Source: Rosa chinensis
Taxonomy: Eukaryota > Streptophyta > Magnoliopsida > Rosales > Rosaceae
Assembly (NCBI RefSeq): GCF_002994745.2
Contig: NC_037091.1
Coordinates: forward strand, 56,157,612-56,221,611
Reading direction: 5' to 3'
DNA: 64,000 nt
Numbering within the stretch: position 1 is the stretch's first letter; every line of letters begins with the position of its first letter. Below, in pieces: positions 23,576 to 34,521 of this stretch. The notes beneath the pieces are model-generated. The model made no database searches and was not told the DNA's origin. It saw nothing but the letters and a program-made list of their open reading frames with translations. The position numbers and the translations under genes were made by a program.

Positions 23576-24240
23576 TTTATATTGTATGCATATATATTCA
23601 TCCTTTTACGTACGCATCATCTCTCTTTTCTTTTCATAAGATTTTGATGTCAAAGAACTTGATGAATGGTATGTGAATTACCATAATGACTACTTTCAAA
23701 GATAAATTGTTAAATTGTTTATAGTTGTTGCTAAGATGTTAGTCACTAGGGATAAGTTAAAGCTATGTGCATAATTTACAGATTGGTGCTAAAACATTCA
23801 GTTATCTTTAAAGTGAATCTTTTTGGGCCTATCAATGCTTAAATGTACATGAAAGTGAACTTTTCTAGTTGGTTTCAGGTGTGTATATTAGCAATATGTA
23901 CAACTTCATGAGAGGTTTGCTTCATTTTGTCAGTGAAAGCAAACCAGAAAATAATGCCAGCAAGGATGTAAATGTAGGTTGCAAATAACATGCAAAGGTA
24001 ATCTAAATTCATGCTTATTTAAATAGTTTGACCTGAAGACATCTCAGAGGCTATGGTGTCTACAACATTATTAGTACAAGCAATCTCACAGGAGCCTCTA
24101 CGTGTAGCGAATACCTAGTTGTCATACAAAGCACACACTGCTATCTTCATTCACCACTATTTTTTTAAAAAAAAATTTGTGTTCATAGTGTAATAGTCCT
24201 GAAGTGGTTTGATGACTCTTTGTTTATTTGCGAATTGTAG

Positions 24241-24472
24241 AGACCTGCAGGGGAACAAGCTAACTGATCAAATCCCGGATGAGATTGGCAACTGTGCTTC
24301 TCTTATGTATCTGTAAGACCTCTCCTTCATGTTGACTTTCTTTGTTTATCCTTTTACTTGTTTTCCATTTTGGTTTTGCTAATTCTGTGTTGAAATGCAG
24401 GGATTTGGATGACAATTATCTGTCTGGAGACATACCCTTCTCGGTTTCAAAGCTTAAGAAGCTTAAGGTTTT
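24241..24472 (+). pseudogene. Captured ERECTA/ERL leucine-rich-repeat exons
   Basis: Two 72-base exons (24241-24312 and 24401-24472), each one leucine-rich repeat with canonical splice borders, read DLQGNKLTDQIPDEIGNCAS and DLDDNYLSGDIPFSVSKLKK. The sequence DEIGNCAS followed by GDIPFSVSKLK is characteristic of the extracellular repeats of ERECTA-family receptor kinases, closest to ERL1/ERL2 as I recall them. These kinases control stomatal patterning and organ growth. The 72-base exon-per-repeat structure also fits that family. Only two of about twenty repeats are present. Confidence 0.85.
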
Positions 24473-24754
24473 GTAAGTGTTTAATCATAAATTTTCTTTT
24501 TGTTGTATGCATGCCGCAGAAATTCTTTGAATATTTTCAAGTGTAATTTGGTTTGATATATATTATCATTTCAATCTCAAGATTTGATATAATGGAATTA
24601 GCTTATTAAGATCATAAGTTTGAAAATGTCTCTGGAGGAGTTATAGATTTTCAGCATAAAAAATTACTTGATTCAGTAATTAACATGTTGCATCACTCAA
24701 TCATCTATACTTAAATGTTCTTGATCTCTTATCTCCTAGTTTTCTCTTGTTTAG

Positions 24755-24818
24755 GGATGGAGTGAGTGAGTCACAGTTCAACCAAGTCTTGAATGTAGAA
24801 TTGGATCAGATTATTGAG
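24755..24818 (+). pseudogene. Captured AGO4-type Argonaute exon (PIWI domain)
   Basis: After an acceptor TTGTTTAG, the segment encodes DGVSESQFNQVLNVELDQII, ending in GAG at 24818. RDGVSESQFNQVL is a nearly invariant PIWI-domain string of plant AGO4/6/9-clade Argonautes, the effectors of RNA-directed DNA methylation. After the GAG the match stops abruptly. The next bases, CTTTTAACAAAATCTTTCCAG, look like the end of a different intron, followed by a mini-exon up to ACAATGG/GTCAGT at about 24860. That marks a chimeric junction inside the element. Confidence 0.8.
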
Positions 24819-25579
24819 CTTTTAACAAAATCTTTCCAGGCTGGTGGTTCTTCCACAATGGGTCAGTCTCCTATTTCATTCATGTTTTTGTATCTGTGCA
24901 TCAAGATAGGGTGTGATTTTGCTAAATTTTGATGTTCTTGTTGTTTTCTCGAGTGATCCTTTAAGCATTATTGTGTGAAAAGGAATTATATGATGAAAAC
25001 GTATCATTAGTTTGTTACATCTGTCAAGATGAAATAAGTTTATAAGCTGATGAGGAACTCCCTGTCTAGTGTATATTGATTACTTCTACTTGGAGAGTTT
25101 TCTCTCTCCCTTCCATTGTTACTGTAAGACTGCTTAACATGATGAGAATGAATTCATGTAAATGGAATTTTGTAAAGACTATGTTGCTAATGAATAACTA
25201 ATGCCAATGACCTGTACATAGTCCTTAAGTGGCCAATTCCTATGACTGGTATGCTATTCCAAGTTGGTCTGAATGCTTATGTTCAGCCATTTGTCAAAAG
25301 AATTGTTAAATTTTGTTTTGATGTTTCTATGCCTCTCTTTTGGACAACAGACTTCAGTAGTCTATGCATTGTTATTGTGTTTACTTTGCTGGCTGTATAT
25401 GACATTACTACTGCTTGGTGATCCCTTCTGATATGAGGAACTGTCTGATAAGAAGCGATAAACATCCTTTTGGCTGCACCAGCACAGATTTCTTCTATTC
25501 CATTTTCATTAGACTATGTTCACATTCATGTGATTTGTTCATATACTCTCTGAATTTTTTTTTTTGGATTCTTTACAAG

Positions 25580-25960
25580 TTTTAAGGACACTTTTTTAAC
25601 GTCCTCTATTATCTTTATTAAGTGTCCTGTTTTAGTTTTAAGGACACATGAGTATTTTTTTTTGTGTCCTCTGAAGGATTTAAGGACACCATTTCTGGAG
25701 CTTTTAGGACACAGTTTGTGTGTCCTAGTATCGAAAAGATGACATAGTTTCTAGAGCTTTTAGGACACAGTTTAGGTGTTCTCTTATGGATTTAAGGACA
25801 CCACGTACACATCTATTAGGACACATAAACTGTGTCCTCGTATAGATAAGAGGACACATTTTCGGTGTCCTTGTTTGGGACTTACAATGACACCCGGATA
25901 GAGGACACGTTTTTAACGTGTCCTTGTATGTATTTAAGGACACGGTTTAGGTGTCCTTAA
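25580..25960. repeat. Right subterminal AAGGACAC array of the CACTA element
   Basis: More than a dozen copies of AAGGACAC/GTGTCCTT and close variants in both orientations lie across 380 bases. They are separated by short AT-rich spacers, some forming GGACAC...GTGTCC hairpins. Confidence 0.85.
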
Positions 25961-25983
25961 ATCATGTTATTGTAGTGGTGGGT

Positions 25984-27996
25984 TTGGGGTTCTTAGTGGT
26001 ATGTTTGTGCCATTGTTATAGTGTCACTCCCAGATACTATTGGATTTATCCTCGGTATTATTTTAAGGTCGATGTATTGGGGATCGAAGAGTTCCTACAC
26101 GTGGTGTTTTGGGTCACGGTGTTGAAGGGAGTCTTTTCTTCTTGAGATTGGCTATAAGGATGTATGGAGACTTCTGGGTTGGTTTATCTGATGAGCTGTT
26201 GATATGGCGTTATTCCTGAGGATTATATGTGATATTATCGATGGCTTCTGGTGGTCAATATGGCGGTGATTTATCCTTATACGTGGTCTAGCTAGTTTGG
26301 GACACAGTATGAAAGAGGATGACATGGTTGTTTTTTGTATTGGCAGTGATCTACCGTGACTCTCAGGATTGATATCGTTTTGTAGCCCGAGGAATTGGGC
26401 GATTGGTTTGGTTAGACGTTGGGCCCACTTGGCTCATAGATGTCATGATTGTTGACGGATCCATAAACTGAGGTTGTTCTTAGGAAGGAGAGCGGGGAAC
26501 TTATGTCCACCACCGGTCATTCTCATCTTATATAATCTTAGTATCTTGGAACAAAAGGTTTTCTCATTCTCAAAAAAGAAAAATTAAGAAAAAAAAAACT
26601 AGTTAAGGTACCTATTGATAAAAAAATAATAAACCATCGTGCTTGCCTATGCAGAGTTGCAAACTTTGTTGAGGAGCTGCTATTTACATCTTTCATATGG
26701 TACTGGGAAATGATCTTATCAATAAAATTCTGTTTCAATATATGTGCATCGATTAGCCATTTTCTCTCTGTACTACTAGATTTTATATTCAACATCGTGC
26801 CGAAGGGAACAACTTTAGTTTTGCCCATGTTAAGTTTTGGTGAGTTGACAGAGTGTATCCGGTAAACCTAATATGATTTTTTTTCCCCTTCAAGCTCAAG
26901 GAGCTAAGAACTTACAACTTTGAAATTCTCAAATTATGTATAGTAGTGTTTGCGTCATGTGGCTTATGTCAACCTCACACTATTTAACTATTTAAGGCAA
27001 CTATATCGTAACTTGGTAATTTAGCTACTTGAACTAATTATGTTAAAAGCATAAAACCAAATACAAATCGTTTGTTAAACAGGTCTGATGATCAAGAAAC
27101 CACATGTTTAGCAAAATAGGCTATGGCATTGATACAACACCACTTGTTTATAAACATGATAACATCTCTGTACTTAAAATTTAATCGTAGCAAATGCCAA
27201 TATAAACAAGTGATACGACACCACTTGTTTAGACATGATAACATATCTAACAATAAGATAACGCAAAATGATAGTAAATAACACCAATAAGGCACATGCA
27301 ATATATGGTGTCAAGCTGTATTTATCCTTCAAAAAAAAAAAAAAATGGTGTCAAGCGAGTTGATCCAAATAAAATCAGCTCAGTAAATGGTCAATTTTTT
27401 CCGACTTAAAGCGCAGATAAAACTCTAATTAATTTTGTGTCTTGTTCTTATTGTACCTATGGATCATTTTGTGATTTTTCGGTTATGAAAAACATGATGG
27501 GTTGAGTCATGATCTATTCGTACTTTTTTTCTTCTTCTGGTCAAAGAAGATAAGTAGTAGTGGCCAAAAGAAAAGCATAGTGATAAGTGTTTACCATGCA
27601 TAGAAGAGACATGGTCACTAGTGACAAATTCTCTGCGTAAAAACCACCGCGCTTACAGATTAGGAAACCACGCCTCAGCTTTGAATTCTAGAAGAAGAAG
27701 AAACAGCAGGCTGTGGGCAACTAGAAACGCGTCGTTTCGAACTGTGTTTCCTAAAACGGCCAAAGTTGAAACGACATCCTCCCCTTTTCGCGTCGGAGAC
27801 AAGTTGCACCTAGTAACAATACAGAATCTTTCAAACTTCTCCTCTTCCCATTTTGCCTTTAAAAATGGGCTCTCATTTTGTTCCTCGCATCCAATCCAAC
27901 AGTACCTTCACAATTCTCAATCCTCAATCATTCCCTTTATCCAAATCCTCTACACCCTCTGTGAATTGAGCTCTACTCTGCTCAGATTTACCAACC
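25984..27996. other. Intergenic
   Basis: No gene recognised in 25984-27600. Short duplicated strings (ACACCACTTGTTTA with flanking GATAACAT, near 27137 and 27220) mark a small local duplication. The interval 27620-27996 is the likely promoter and leader of the NOI gene, with T/C-rich sequence just before its ATG. Confidence 0.35.
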
Positions 27997-28713
27997 ATGG
28001 CTTCGGTAACCTACCTATCTCTCTCTCTCTCTGTGTTCTGTTGGTCAGTTCCATTTGATCAAAGATTGAAACTTTTTCAAGTGGAATTTTCTTCTTAGTG
28101 ATTATATGGGTTTTAGGGATGTGGGTTTGCTTTTCTTCAGAAAAGAAGATTTCATTATATTAATTTTCAAGGCTAAAGTGCCTTAAATCAATGAACAAGT
28201 ATTAGAAGACGGAAATGCCTTTCTATTGCCTAATGTTGATGTGAAAAAGTAATGGGAAAAGTACTTCTGCATGCTGTATGATGCTTACTTGTTGCATAAT
28301 TGTGCCAAGAAGAGAAAAATCATTCTCTGGCAAAATTTATTAGTACTATGGTAGATAAAGTTTGAAACTTTGGTCGTGTTTACTTGTTGCAGCATCAGAG
28401 TGGAAGGGCTTTACCCAAATTTGGCGAGTGGGATGTGAATGATCCAGCCTCAGCTGAAGGATTTACCATCATTTTCAACAAGGCCAGAGCTGACAAGAAA
28501 AATGGTGGAAGTTTACTTACTGCTGCGGAATCATCAAGCAACTATGAATCCCGCAAAGAAAATAATACGCAAAAGTATCCCAAAAGGGTATGTTTGCATG
28601 GTTATTAATTCCAATTTAATTTCTTATAAGTCCATTAACCTAGCTACTGGATCAATTTAAACTGAAAATCTACATTTTGGATGCAGAACAAGTGGCTTTG
28701 CATGGGTTGTTAA
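27997..28713 (+). CDS. NOI/RIN4-like small protein, three exons, 76 aa
   Basis: Exons 27997-28005 (Met-Ala-Ser), 28393-28587 and 28687-28713 all join in phase 0 with GT-AG borders. The product carries the NOI (nitrate-induced) motif: LPKFGEWDVNDPASAEGFT then IIFNKARADKKNGG. The same motif in RIN4 is where bacterial AvrRpt2 cuts (the PKFGxW type). The protein ends NKWLCMGC, and cysteines at this place in RIN4 family members are acylated to anchor the protein at the plasma membrane. Small proteins of this family number about a dozen in Arabidopsis and are linked to exocytosis and immune signalling. The tiny first exon is typical of the family. The gene looks complete, with its start set by the ATG next to the donor. 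Confidence 0.88.
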
Positions 28714-30021
28714 TTAAGCCCCCAGACTAATGAAAACTTGTGACTTTGGTGGGTGTTTTAGTACCAGTCTTCTGGATTATTGGCTACTTAAATTTTGCTC
28801 AGACAATTGTGAAAGAGCTGTGGTTCTTATTCTTTATATCTTGGTTGTTTTTGTCTCCTTGATGATGTAGATACTATATACGAATAAAACAAGTGTCATT
28901 TTTTTTGTTCTTATTCCCCTGAAGTGTTGATGCAAACAATGTGAAGAGACTGAAATACATACATAGATCTAATCCTAATTTCAGGCGATTATAACTTGGA
29001 ATTCATATTATAAAAGAAGAAAAAGAAAATCATAAACAAATAGAGATAAAGAAAAAGAAGAACATATTTATTAGGTTGTCTTAGTTGATACAAGCAAAGA
29101 AAAAAAATAAAATAAATAAAGAGTGAAAGTCTCAAAGTATAAAAGCGACATAATCACATAAATAATATAAATTGTTGAATTATTGTTATTATAGTACCAA
29201 AGTATTTTTGAAATAAAAATCACACATGTTGACACTAAACTACTAAAGTGGTTAAAAGTGATAATAATATCAGTACTGTAGCTATAAGCCAAATGGGTGG
29301 AATAGATGACGAGAATTCTGCTCCAACAACAATTGGTAAAAGAACCTACTTCAGTTGGAACACCTCAAGGTGGCATCCAAGTGGATGGTTAAGTTACAAC
29401 TTCAAGGTCAGGTGATATCAAGTGGGGATGGTTATTGGCCCAAAAAAAACATAAAAGTTTCGATCAATATGGAGAGTTTTGAGTTTTGATCCAGTTGATA
29501 CAAGTAAAATAAATGTAAATATATGATTTAAAGATTAGTGACAATAATTTAAGAATTGATCACGCGAATTTCATTCGACAATAATATTGAATCATACATG
29601 TTTAAAAATTTTTCAACTTTCATTCAATTTAACACGGTGGAGATTTTCAAAGTACACTCAACTGGAGTACCATAAAATTTTGCCAAAATTATTTACTTAT
29701 AATCACACTCGAGTAATTTGGCCATAATTTTGGTACACTTTCATAGCACGCGACTTGTACACTTTGTGATCGAGGTTCAAGTCTTCGATTTTGTCAAAAA
29801 CAGACCGCAGATAGTTAGACCATGTTCCCTTTTGACCAAATGTGGGAATGCCAATTAATCTGCCGTGCCGATTTGGGCTCTGAAAGAACACCTTGGTGGG
29901 CGTACCGCGTTTTAAATTCTTAGTACTTTCTGATCCCGAACATGAGACAGAGAGAGACTCGATCATTGTTAACAATGAACTAGTCCAAACCCAGAAGTAG
30001 AACACCTACATATGCAAAGAA
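28714..30021. other. Intergenic; 3' UTR of the NOI gene and promoter of RGS1
   Basis: It is very AT-rich around 28900-29250, with no gene recognised. The minus-strand open frame at 29703-30005 overlaps the RGS1 leader and is judged a chance frame. Confidence 0.4.
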
Positions 30022-33000
30022 ATGGCAAGCTGTGCAGTTCACGGTGGCTGTGTCAGCGACTACATAGCCGTCACTGTTTCAGCCATTTGCTTCATTCTGT
30101 GAGTGTTTTTCTATCACAGTGTTAATGGGTTTTCTTTGTTGTTTGTAAATTAGTTTGCTTTGGCTCTTTGGGATTATCATGGTGGGAAATTAGATTGTGT
30201 GTATCTGTTTGATTAAAAGTCTGGGCCTTTGAGCTGAATTGCAGAATATTTGAAATTTTCTGTGGTCAATGATTAGAAATGTTTAACAAAGATTGAATCT
30301 TGGAACAAATTTTGAATCTTTCTGAGTATCCAAGTTTATGGGGATCCTATTATTGCTTGTATATTTTGGCTGTGTTTAAAACATCGAGTCTTGAAAGATA
30401 TATTTAGTATGGTGTTCAAAGTACTGAGGTTTTGATTTGTTTGCTAAAATGGGTCGTAGTTATCCCTGATACTTTAATTTTACAGAACAAACTTTGCTCA
30501 AGAGACTAACTGTGGTCATTTTCAATTTGTTGGTTTCTTTCTTTCAGGCTTGTTTCGCGGTTAATTTTTCCCTTTGTGGTTCACAAACTTCCTTGTGCGA
30601 AGCGAAGTGGCTTTTGGATTCCAGTGATTCAAGTTTTCGCCAGCTTCAACCTTGTGTTATCAATTGTGGTAGATTACTATAGATTTTGATGTTCACAGTT
30701 TATCTATAATATTCTTGATAACTTCAGCCACCATTGAAGCAACTCATGTTTTTATGCAGATGTCTCTCAATTTCCTGAAATTTGAAAAGAGACATTGGTG
30801 GCAGTCTTGCTACGTCTGGGCAGGTTATTCACAACTTTTGTCTTTGAAGTTGCTCTTGCAGTTTCTCATTTGTGAATGTTTGTTATTTTGTGCACTGCTT
30901 GAAGTTTCTGTTGCTTGCAGTCTGGATTGAAGCTCCACTTGGCTTTGGTTTGCTGCTGAGCTGTCGCATATCACAGGCCTTTCAACTATATTATATTTTT
31001 GTCAAGTAAGCAATCATTGATCACCAGCGTAATGATCTGATCTGAGAAGTATTTGATCAGATCGTTTTGCTGGTGTATCTCTATATGATCTGAAGATCAA
31101 TTCATAAAGATATTTAGGTTTCATTTTATTGGATCTATGTGGTTAATTTGTTGCAATCAATATTTCAGGAGGTGTCTGCCACCAATCAGATCATATGTTT
31201 TCATTCCACTAATTCTCTCGCCATGGATTACTGGAGCTGCATGTGAGGTTCCTTGAATTTATTTATGCTATCCTACCTCTAAAGTTGCAGGTCTTATACA
31301 ATGTCTCTTGTATGCTTTAGTTATCCATATCACAAAGCCTCTAAATCATCGGTGCCACATGGGGGCTCAGTGGATCATTCCGTCTATGTCCCTCCACACA
31401 ACATATGTTGCCATTTTGGTTGCTTTCACTTGTGCTATTCGGCATATAGAGTTCAGGTTTGACGAACTCAGAGACCTCTGGCAGGGAATACTTGTCTCGG
31501 CCTCTTCTATTGGTACACTACTCAAATCTAGCTTTCATTTGTTCAATATATGTCATTATAAGAAACTTACTCTTCATTTCTAATGAAGAGGCTGTATGTC
31601 TTTCAATGCAAGTTCTGTCTACATGCTCTTTAGTTTGAATGATAAGTAGTCCCAGTGAATGAGATGTCACCAAATGATGTCCTATTAAATACCCAAGCAC
31701 ATCTAGTATATCCAAGTATAAAGTGTTTGTGTTTTGCATTTGCATAAGAGTAGTGCATACTCACATAAAACTTATAAGGGGACTATAAATGTGGATGAGT
31801 CCATTTCATGGGGGTCACTAATTGTCATCATTGTGGGAAAGTCAGTCATATGATCTGAATATATGCTTTAGGAGTAAAATCAAGAATACAATTAGCATCA
31901 AGATTATCCAGTCGTTTTGTCATGTTCCATTTTAATAACCTTAGAAAGGAGTAGGCACAGTTTCTAAGCATTCTCGATGTTTAGCTATTATGAAGTCTAG
32001 TTGCATCTGGTTCAAAAATTCTGGAAGAAATCCTGATGTTACAGAAAATATAGCATTGTCTTCTGTAAGCTGATTAGGCTGTATATCATATCTGAGTAAC
32101 AAATTAAATTAGTATAACTTGTAGGCTGTGCTTTGTTAATTGGTTATCCTAATAACTTCCAGGAGTATGGGTGGTTGCATACGTTTTGAATGAAATTCAT
32201 GATGATGTCTCATGGCTTCAAGTTGCCTCCAGATTTGTGCTCTTAGTAACGGTATGACTTATACTACTAGTACCTTTGTACTGGGGATAGAAGTCTTCCA
32301 ACTGATGTGTTTTGAATACATTTCTTATGTATATGTTGCAGACAAGCATTCTTGTATTAGCTATCTTTTCGATATCAAGTTCACAACCTCTTCTATCGCA
32401 AATCAGCTTGAGGAAAAGGGAACCTCGAGCATATGAGTCAATGGGTCAGGCTCTGGGAATACCTGACAGCGGACTGTTAGTGCAAAGGGAACCAGCATGT
32501 GTCGTAGATCCTAATGAACCACTTGATAAACTTCTTCTAAACAAAAGATTCCGCCAGTCATTCATGGCATTTGCAGATAGGTGTGTTTTCTTCTTCAAGT
32601 TCCATTTTTTAAAATGCATTTGCAGAAAGAACATTTATGCCCAAATTATTCTCCAGTACAAAGAAATGGTTCAGGGTGTGAAAATAACCTTCTCCTGAAC
32701 CTAACTGAGAAGTAATATATAGTGAATTTTCCAAGGGTCAAAGTAGTTCCATGCAGACAAATGGAAGTTACAGGATCTTCAAAGATATATATCTATCCAT
32801 AAACTTCCGGCCAATCTATTTTCTGTAATGTTAATGAGATGAGAATTCAGAAATAAACCAATTTATTGGCTGGCAGACAATGTATTTATTTTATTCTATT
32901 GTTCTTCTTAATCACAGTTGTTTGGCAGGGGAGAGTGTCCATTTTTTTGAGGAAGTGCATGAACTCAGTAAAATACCTGTGGATGACCCTGTAAGAAGAA

Positions 33001-33665
33001 TTTACATGGCACGCCATATCATTGACAAGTACATAATTGCAGGTTTGTTAGTTTGTTAATGATAATTATATTAGTTCTGTTTCTTTATGATAGACGTTAC
33101 CTTCAACGGTAGTGGACTCACATAGCTAGGAGTTCACTTTCGAGTTAAGACTCATAAGTATGTGGGGACATGAATTTCAATTTTCCTTCTGCAGGGGCGG
33201 CAGTGGAGGTGAACATCTCTCACAGAACCAGACAAGAGATCTTGACTACTTCCAACCTGGCACAACCAAATCTTTTTAGTGACGCGTTAACTGAGCTAAT
33301 ACACTTGATGAAAATGGTGCGATGAATTCTTAGTGATTTTTGGCGAACTTTCAATTCTTTTAATACTATAGGAGTAATGTCTGAACTTTTATTCATTTTT
33401 TTTTTTTTTACTGTCTTTGATTTAGAACTTGGCAAGAGATTACTGGTCATCTATGTTCTTTGTGAAGTTGAAAGAAGAAGTCAGTATGAGATCTGGGGCC
33501 CAAGAACTGGAACAGATGAGAGGTTGGAACTACTCTCCCAGGTTGAGTTCTGTACATGGTGGTGATGATCCATTTCACCAAGAACAAGAACCACTTTCGA
33601 TTGATTCTGGCTGCAACACTGAAGACCATGATGATGAACCAAGAATCATGAGTAGATTTTTATGA
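30022..33665 (+). CDS. RGS1: Regulator of G-protein signalling 1 (7TM-RGS), 11 exons, 475 aa
   Basis: Exons: 30022-30098, 30548-30668, 30760-30823, 30921-31005, 31169-31242, 31321-31512, 32163-32251, 32342-32580, 32918-33042, 33195-33316, 33426-33665. All borders are GT-AG and the total is 1428 bases, with no frame break. The start [14 protein letters not shown] matches the plant RGS1 N-terminus. Seven hydrophobic segments fill residues about 12-245 and include [14 protein letters not shown] and [10 protein letters not shown] loops. Then come [12 protein letters not shown] and [16 protein letters not shown], and an RGS box from about residue 290 to 410 ([47 protein letters not shown]). The tail has Ser-rich phosphosite-like sequence ([14 protein letters not shown]). 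RGS1 is a plasma-membrane GTPase-accelerating protein for the self-activating G-alpha subunit and acts in sugar sensing. Its length is close to the Arabidopsis protein (459 aa). The RGS box, the tail and all splice sites are intact, so the gene is probably functional. Confidence 0.95.
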
Positions 33666-33906
33666 ATGGTAAATTCGATCATACGAAGGGATCATGTATT
33701 CATAGTGTTAAATGTAGCTTACCTTCCCACTTCTGTACATAGATGCATTTTTCATAAGTTATAAAATGAAAAAAATAAAAATAAATAAATGAAAACAACA
33801 ACAAAAACAAAAAGCTTACGATTTTGCCGGAAGTCTATTGTTAATTAGAATTTACTATTCAAAGTCGTGAAGTAGTTGCCGTCTTTTGTGTTGGTTATAT
33901 TAATTA

Positions 33907-33974
33907 TAAATATCAAGGATTGAGATTATCTTATAAGTGTTGGTTCATTTACACCGTCAGTGCATAGAATAATT
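33907..33974. repeat. Dispersed repeat, copy 2
   Basis: Same orientation as 6774-6842. Shared from ATAAATATCAAGG to GTGCATAGAATAATT, with several substitutions. Confidence 0.55.
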
Positions 33975-34238
33975 ATTAAATTTTCAAATGAGAAGTGTAA
34001 GGTATTAGCTGTGAGCTCTAATATCAGACTTTCTAGATTCACAACATTAGCCTTAGTTCCAACTTCCAAGATGCATGTGATTTTAATGCTCTCAAGTGCA
34101 CTGTACTTCACGGCTTCACCGTCAACTTCTTTTAGAGGGTCGATGTGAATAGTAATTAGGTTATTAAATGTGAGTATGTGACTTGTGGAGGCCTTGGGGC
34201 TTAGAGTATGGTAGAAGCTTTCGATCGGTAAAAAACTA

Positions 34239-34400
34239 CATAACCCGTGGACCTGGATCCCTAACGTTAATACTTAATACTAAAATGTTGAAACATCACC
34301 TATATTCTACGTGCAATCCCCATAACCAGTGGACCTGGATCCCCCAACGTCAATACTAAAATGTTGAAACATCGCCTAGCTATATTCTACGTGCAATCCC
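34239..34400 (+). repeat. 82-base tandem duplication upstream of the first KCR gene
   Basis: Copy 1 is 34239-34320 and copy 2 is 34321-34400. Shared strings are GTGGACCTGGATCC, ACTAAAATGTTGAAACATC and TATATTCTACGTGCAATCCC. Copy 2 lacks an 8-base piece and has two small insertions. The block lies 120-280 bases before the ATG, so it may double a promoter element. Confidence 0.85.
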
Positions 34401-34521
34401 CATATCCCTTCCTTTATTTGGCCAATAGAGCAAATCCTCTCCTTTCAAAACTCCAAGCAACCCCCCAGAAGGCCAGAAGGAACTCTGTGTCAGCCAAACT
34501 GCGAGAAAGAAAACAAAATAG

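Larger units (their letters stand above)
20085..25980 (+). mobile_element. Non-autonomous CACTA-type transposon carrying exons from four host genes
   Basis: The left end is CACTACTACAAT. The right end is the inverse, ATTGTAGTGGTG, and the flanks are the 3-bp duplication GGT (20082-20084 and 25981-25983). All three are hallmarks of the CACTA (En/Spm) superfamily. Both ends carry dense subterminal arrays of AAGGACAC and its inverse GTGTCCTT, the usual transposase-binding layout. No transposase or TNP2-like domain is seen. The interior instead holds a GC-rich leader-like part (about 20230-20700), a 60-base tandem repeat, and spliceable exon fragments of REV1, OXA1, an ERECTA-family kinase and AGO4. 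All are on the plus strand with their introns and splice sites. Confidence 0.88.
33666..34521. other. Intergenic between RGS1 and the first KCR gene
   Basis: It contains the second copy of a dispersed repeat (33907-33974, partner at 6774-6842) and a tandem duplication (34239-34400) in the KCR promoter region. No gene was seen. Confidence 0.5.

Noticed and set aside
24747..24932. A 61-codon gene containing the Argonaute-like string
   Set aside because: The match is limited to one exon with an acceptor at 24754. The rest reads through non-coding sequence within the CACTA element.
29703..30005. 100-codon minus-strand open frame in front of RGS1
   Set aside because: It overlaps the RGS1 leader, with no homology or splice support.
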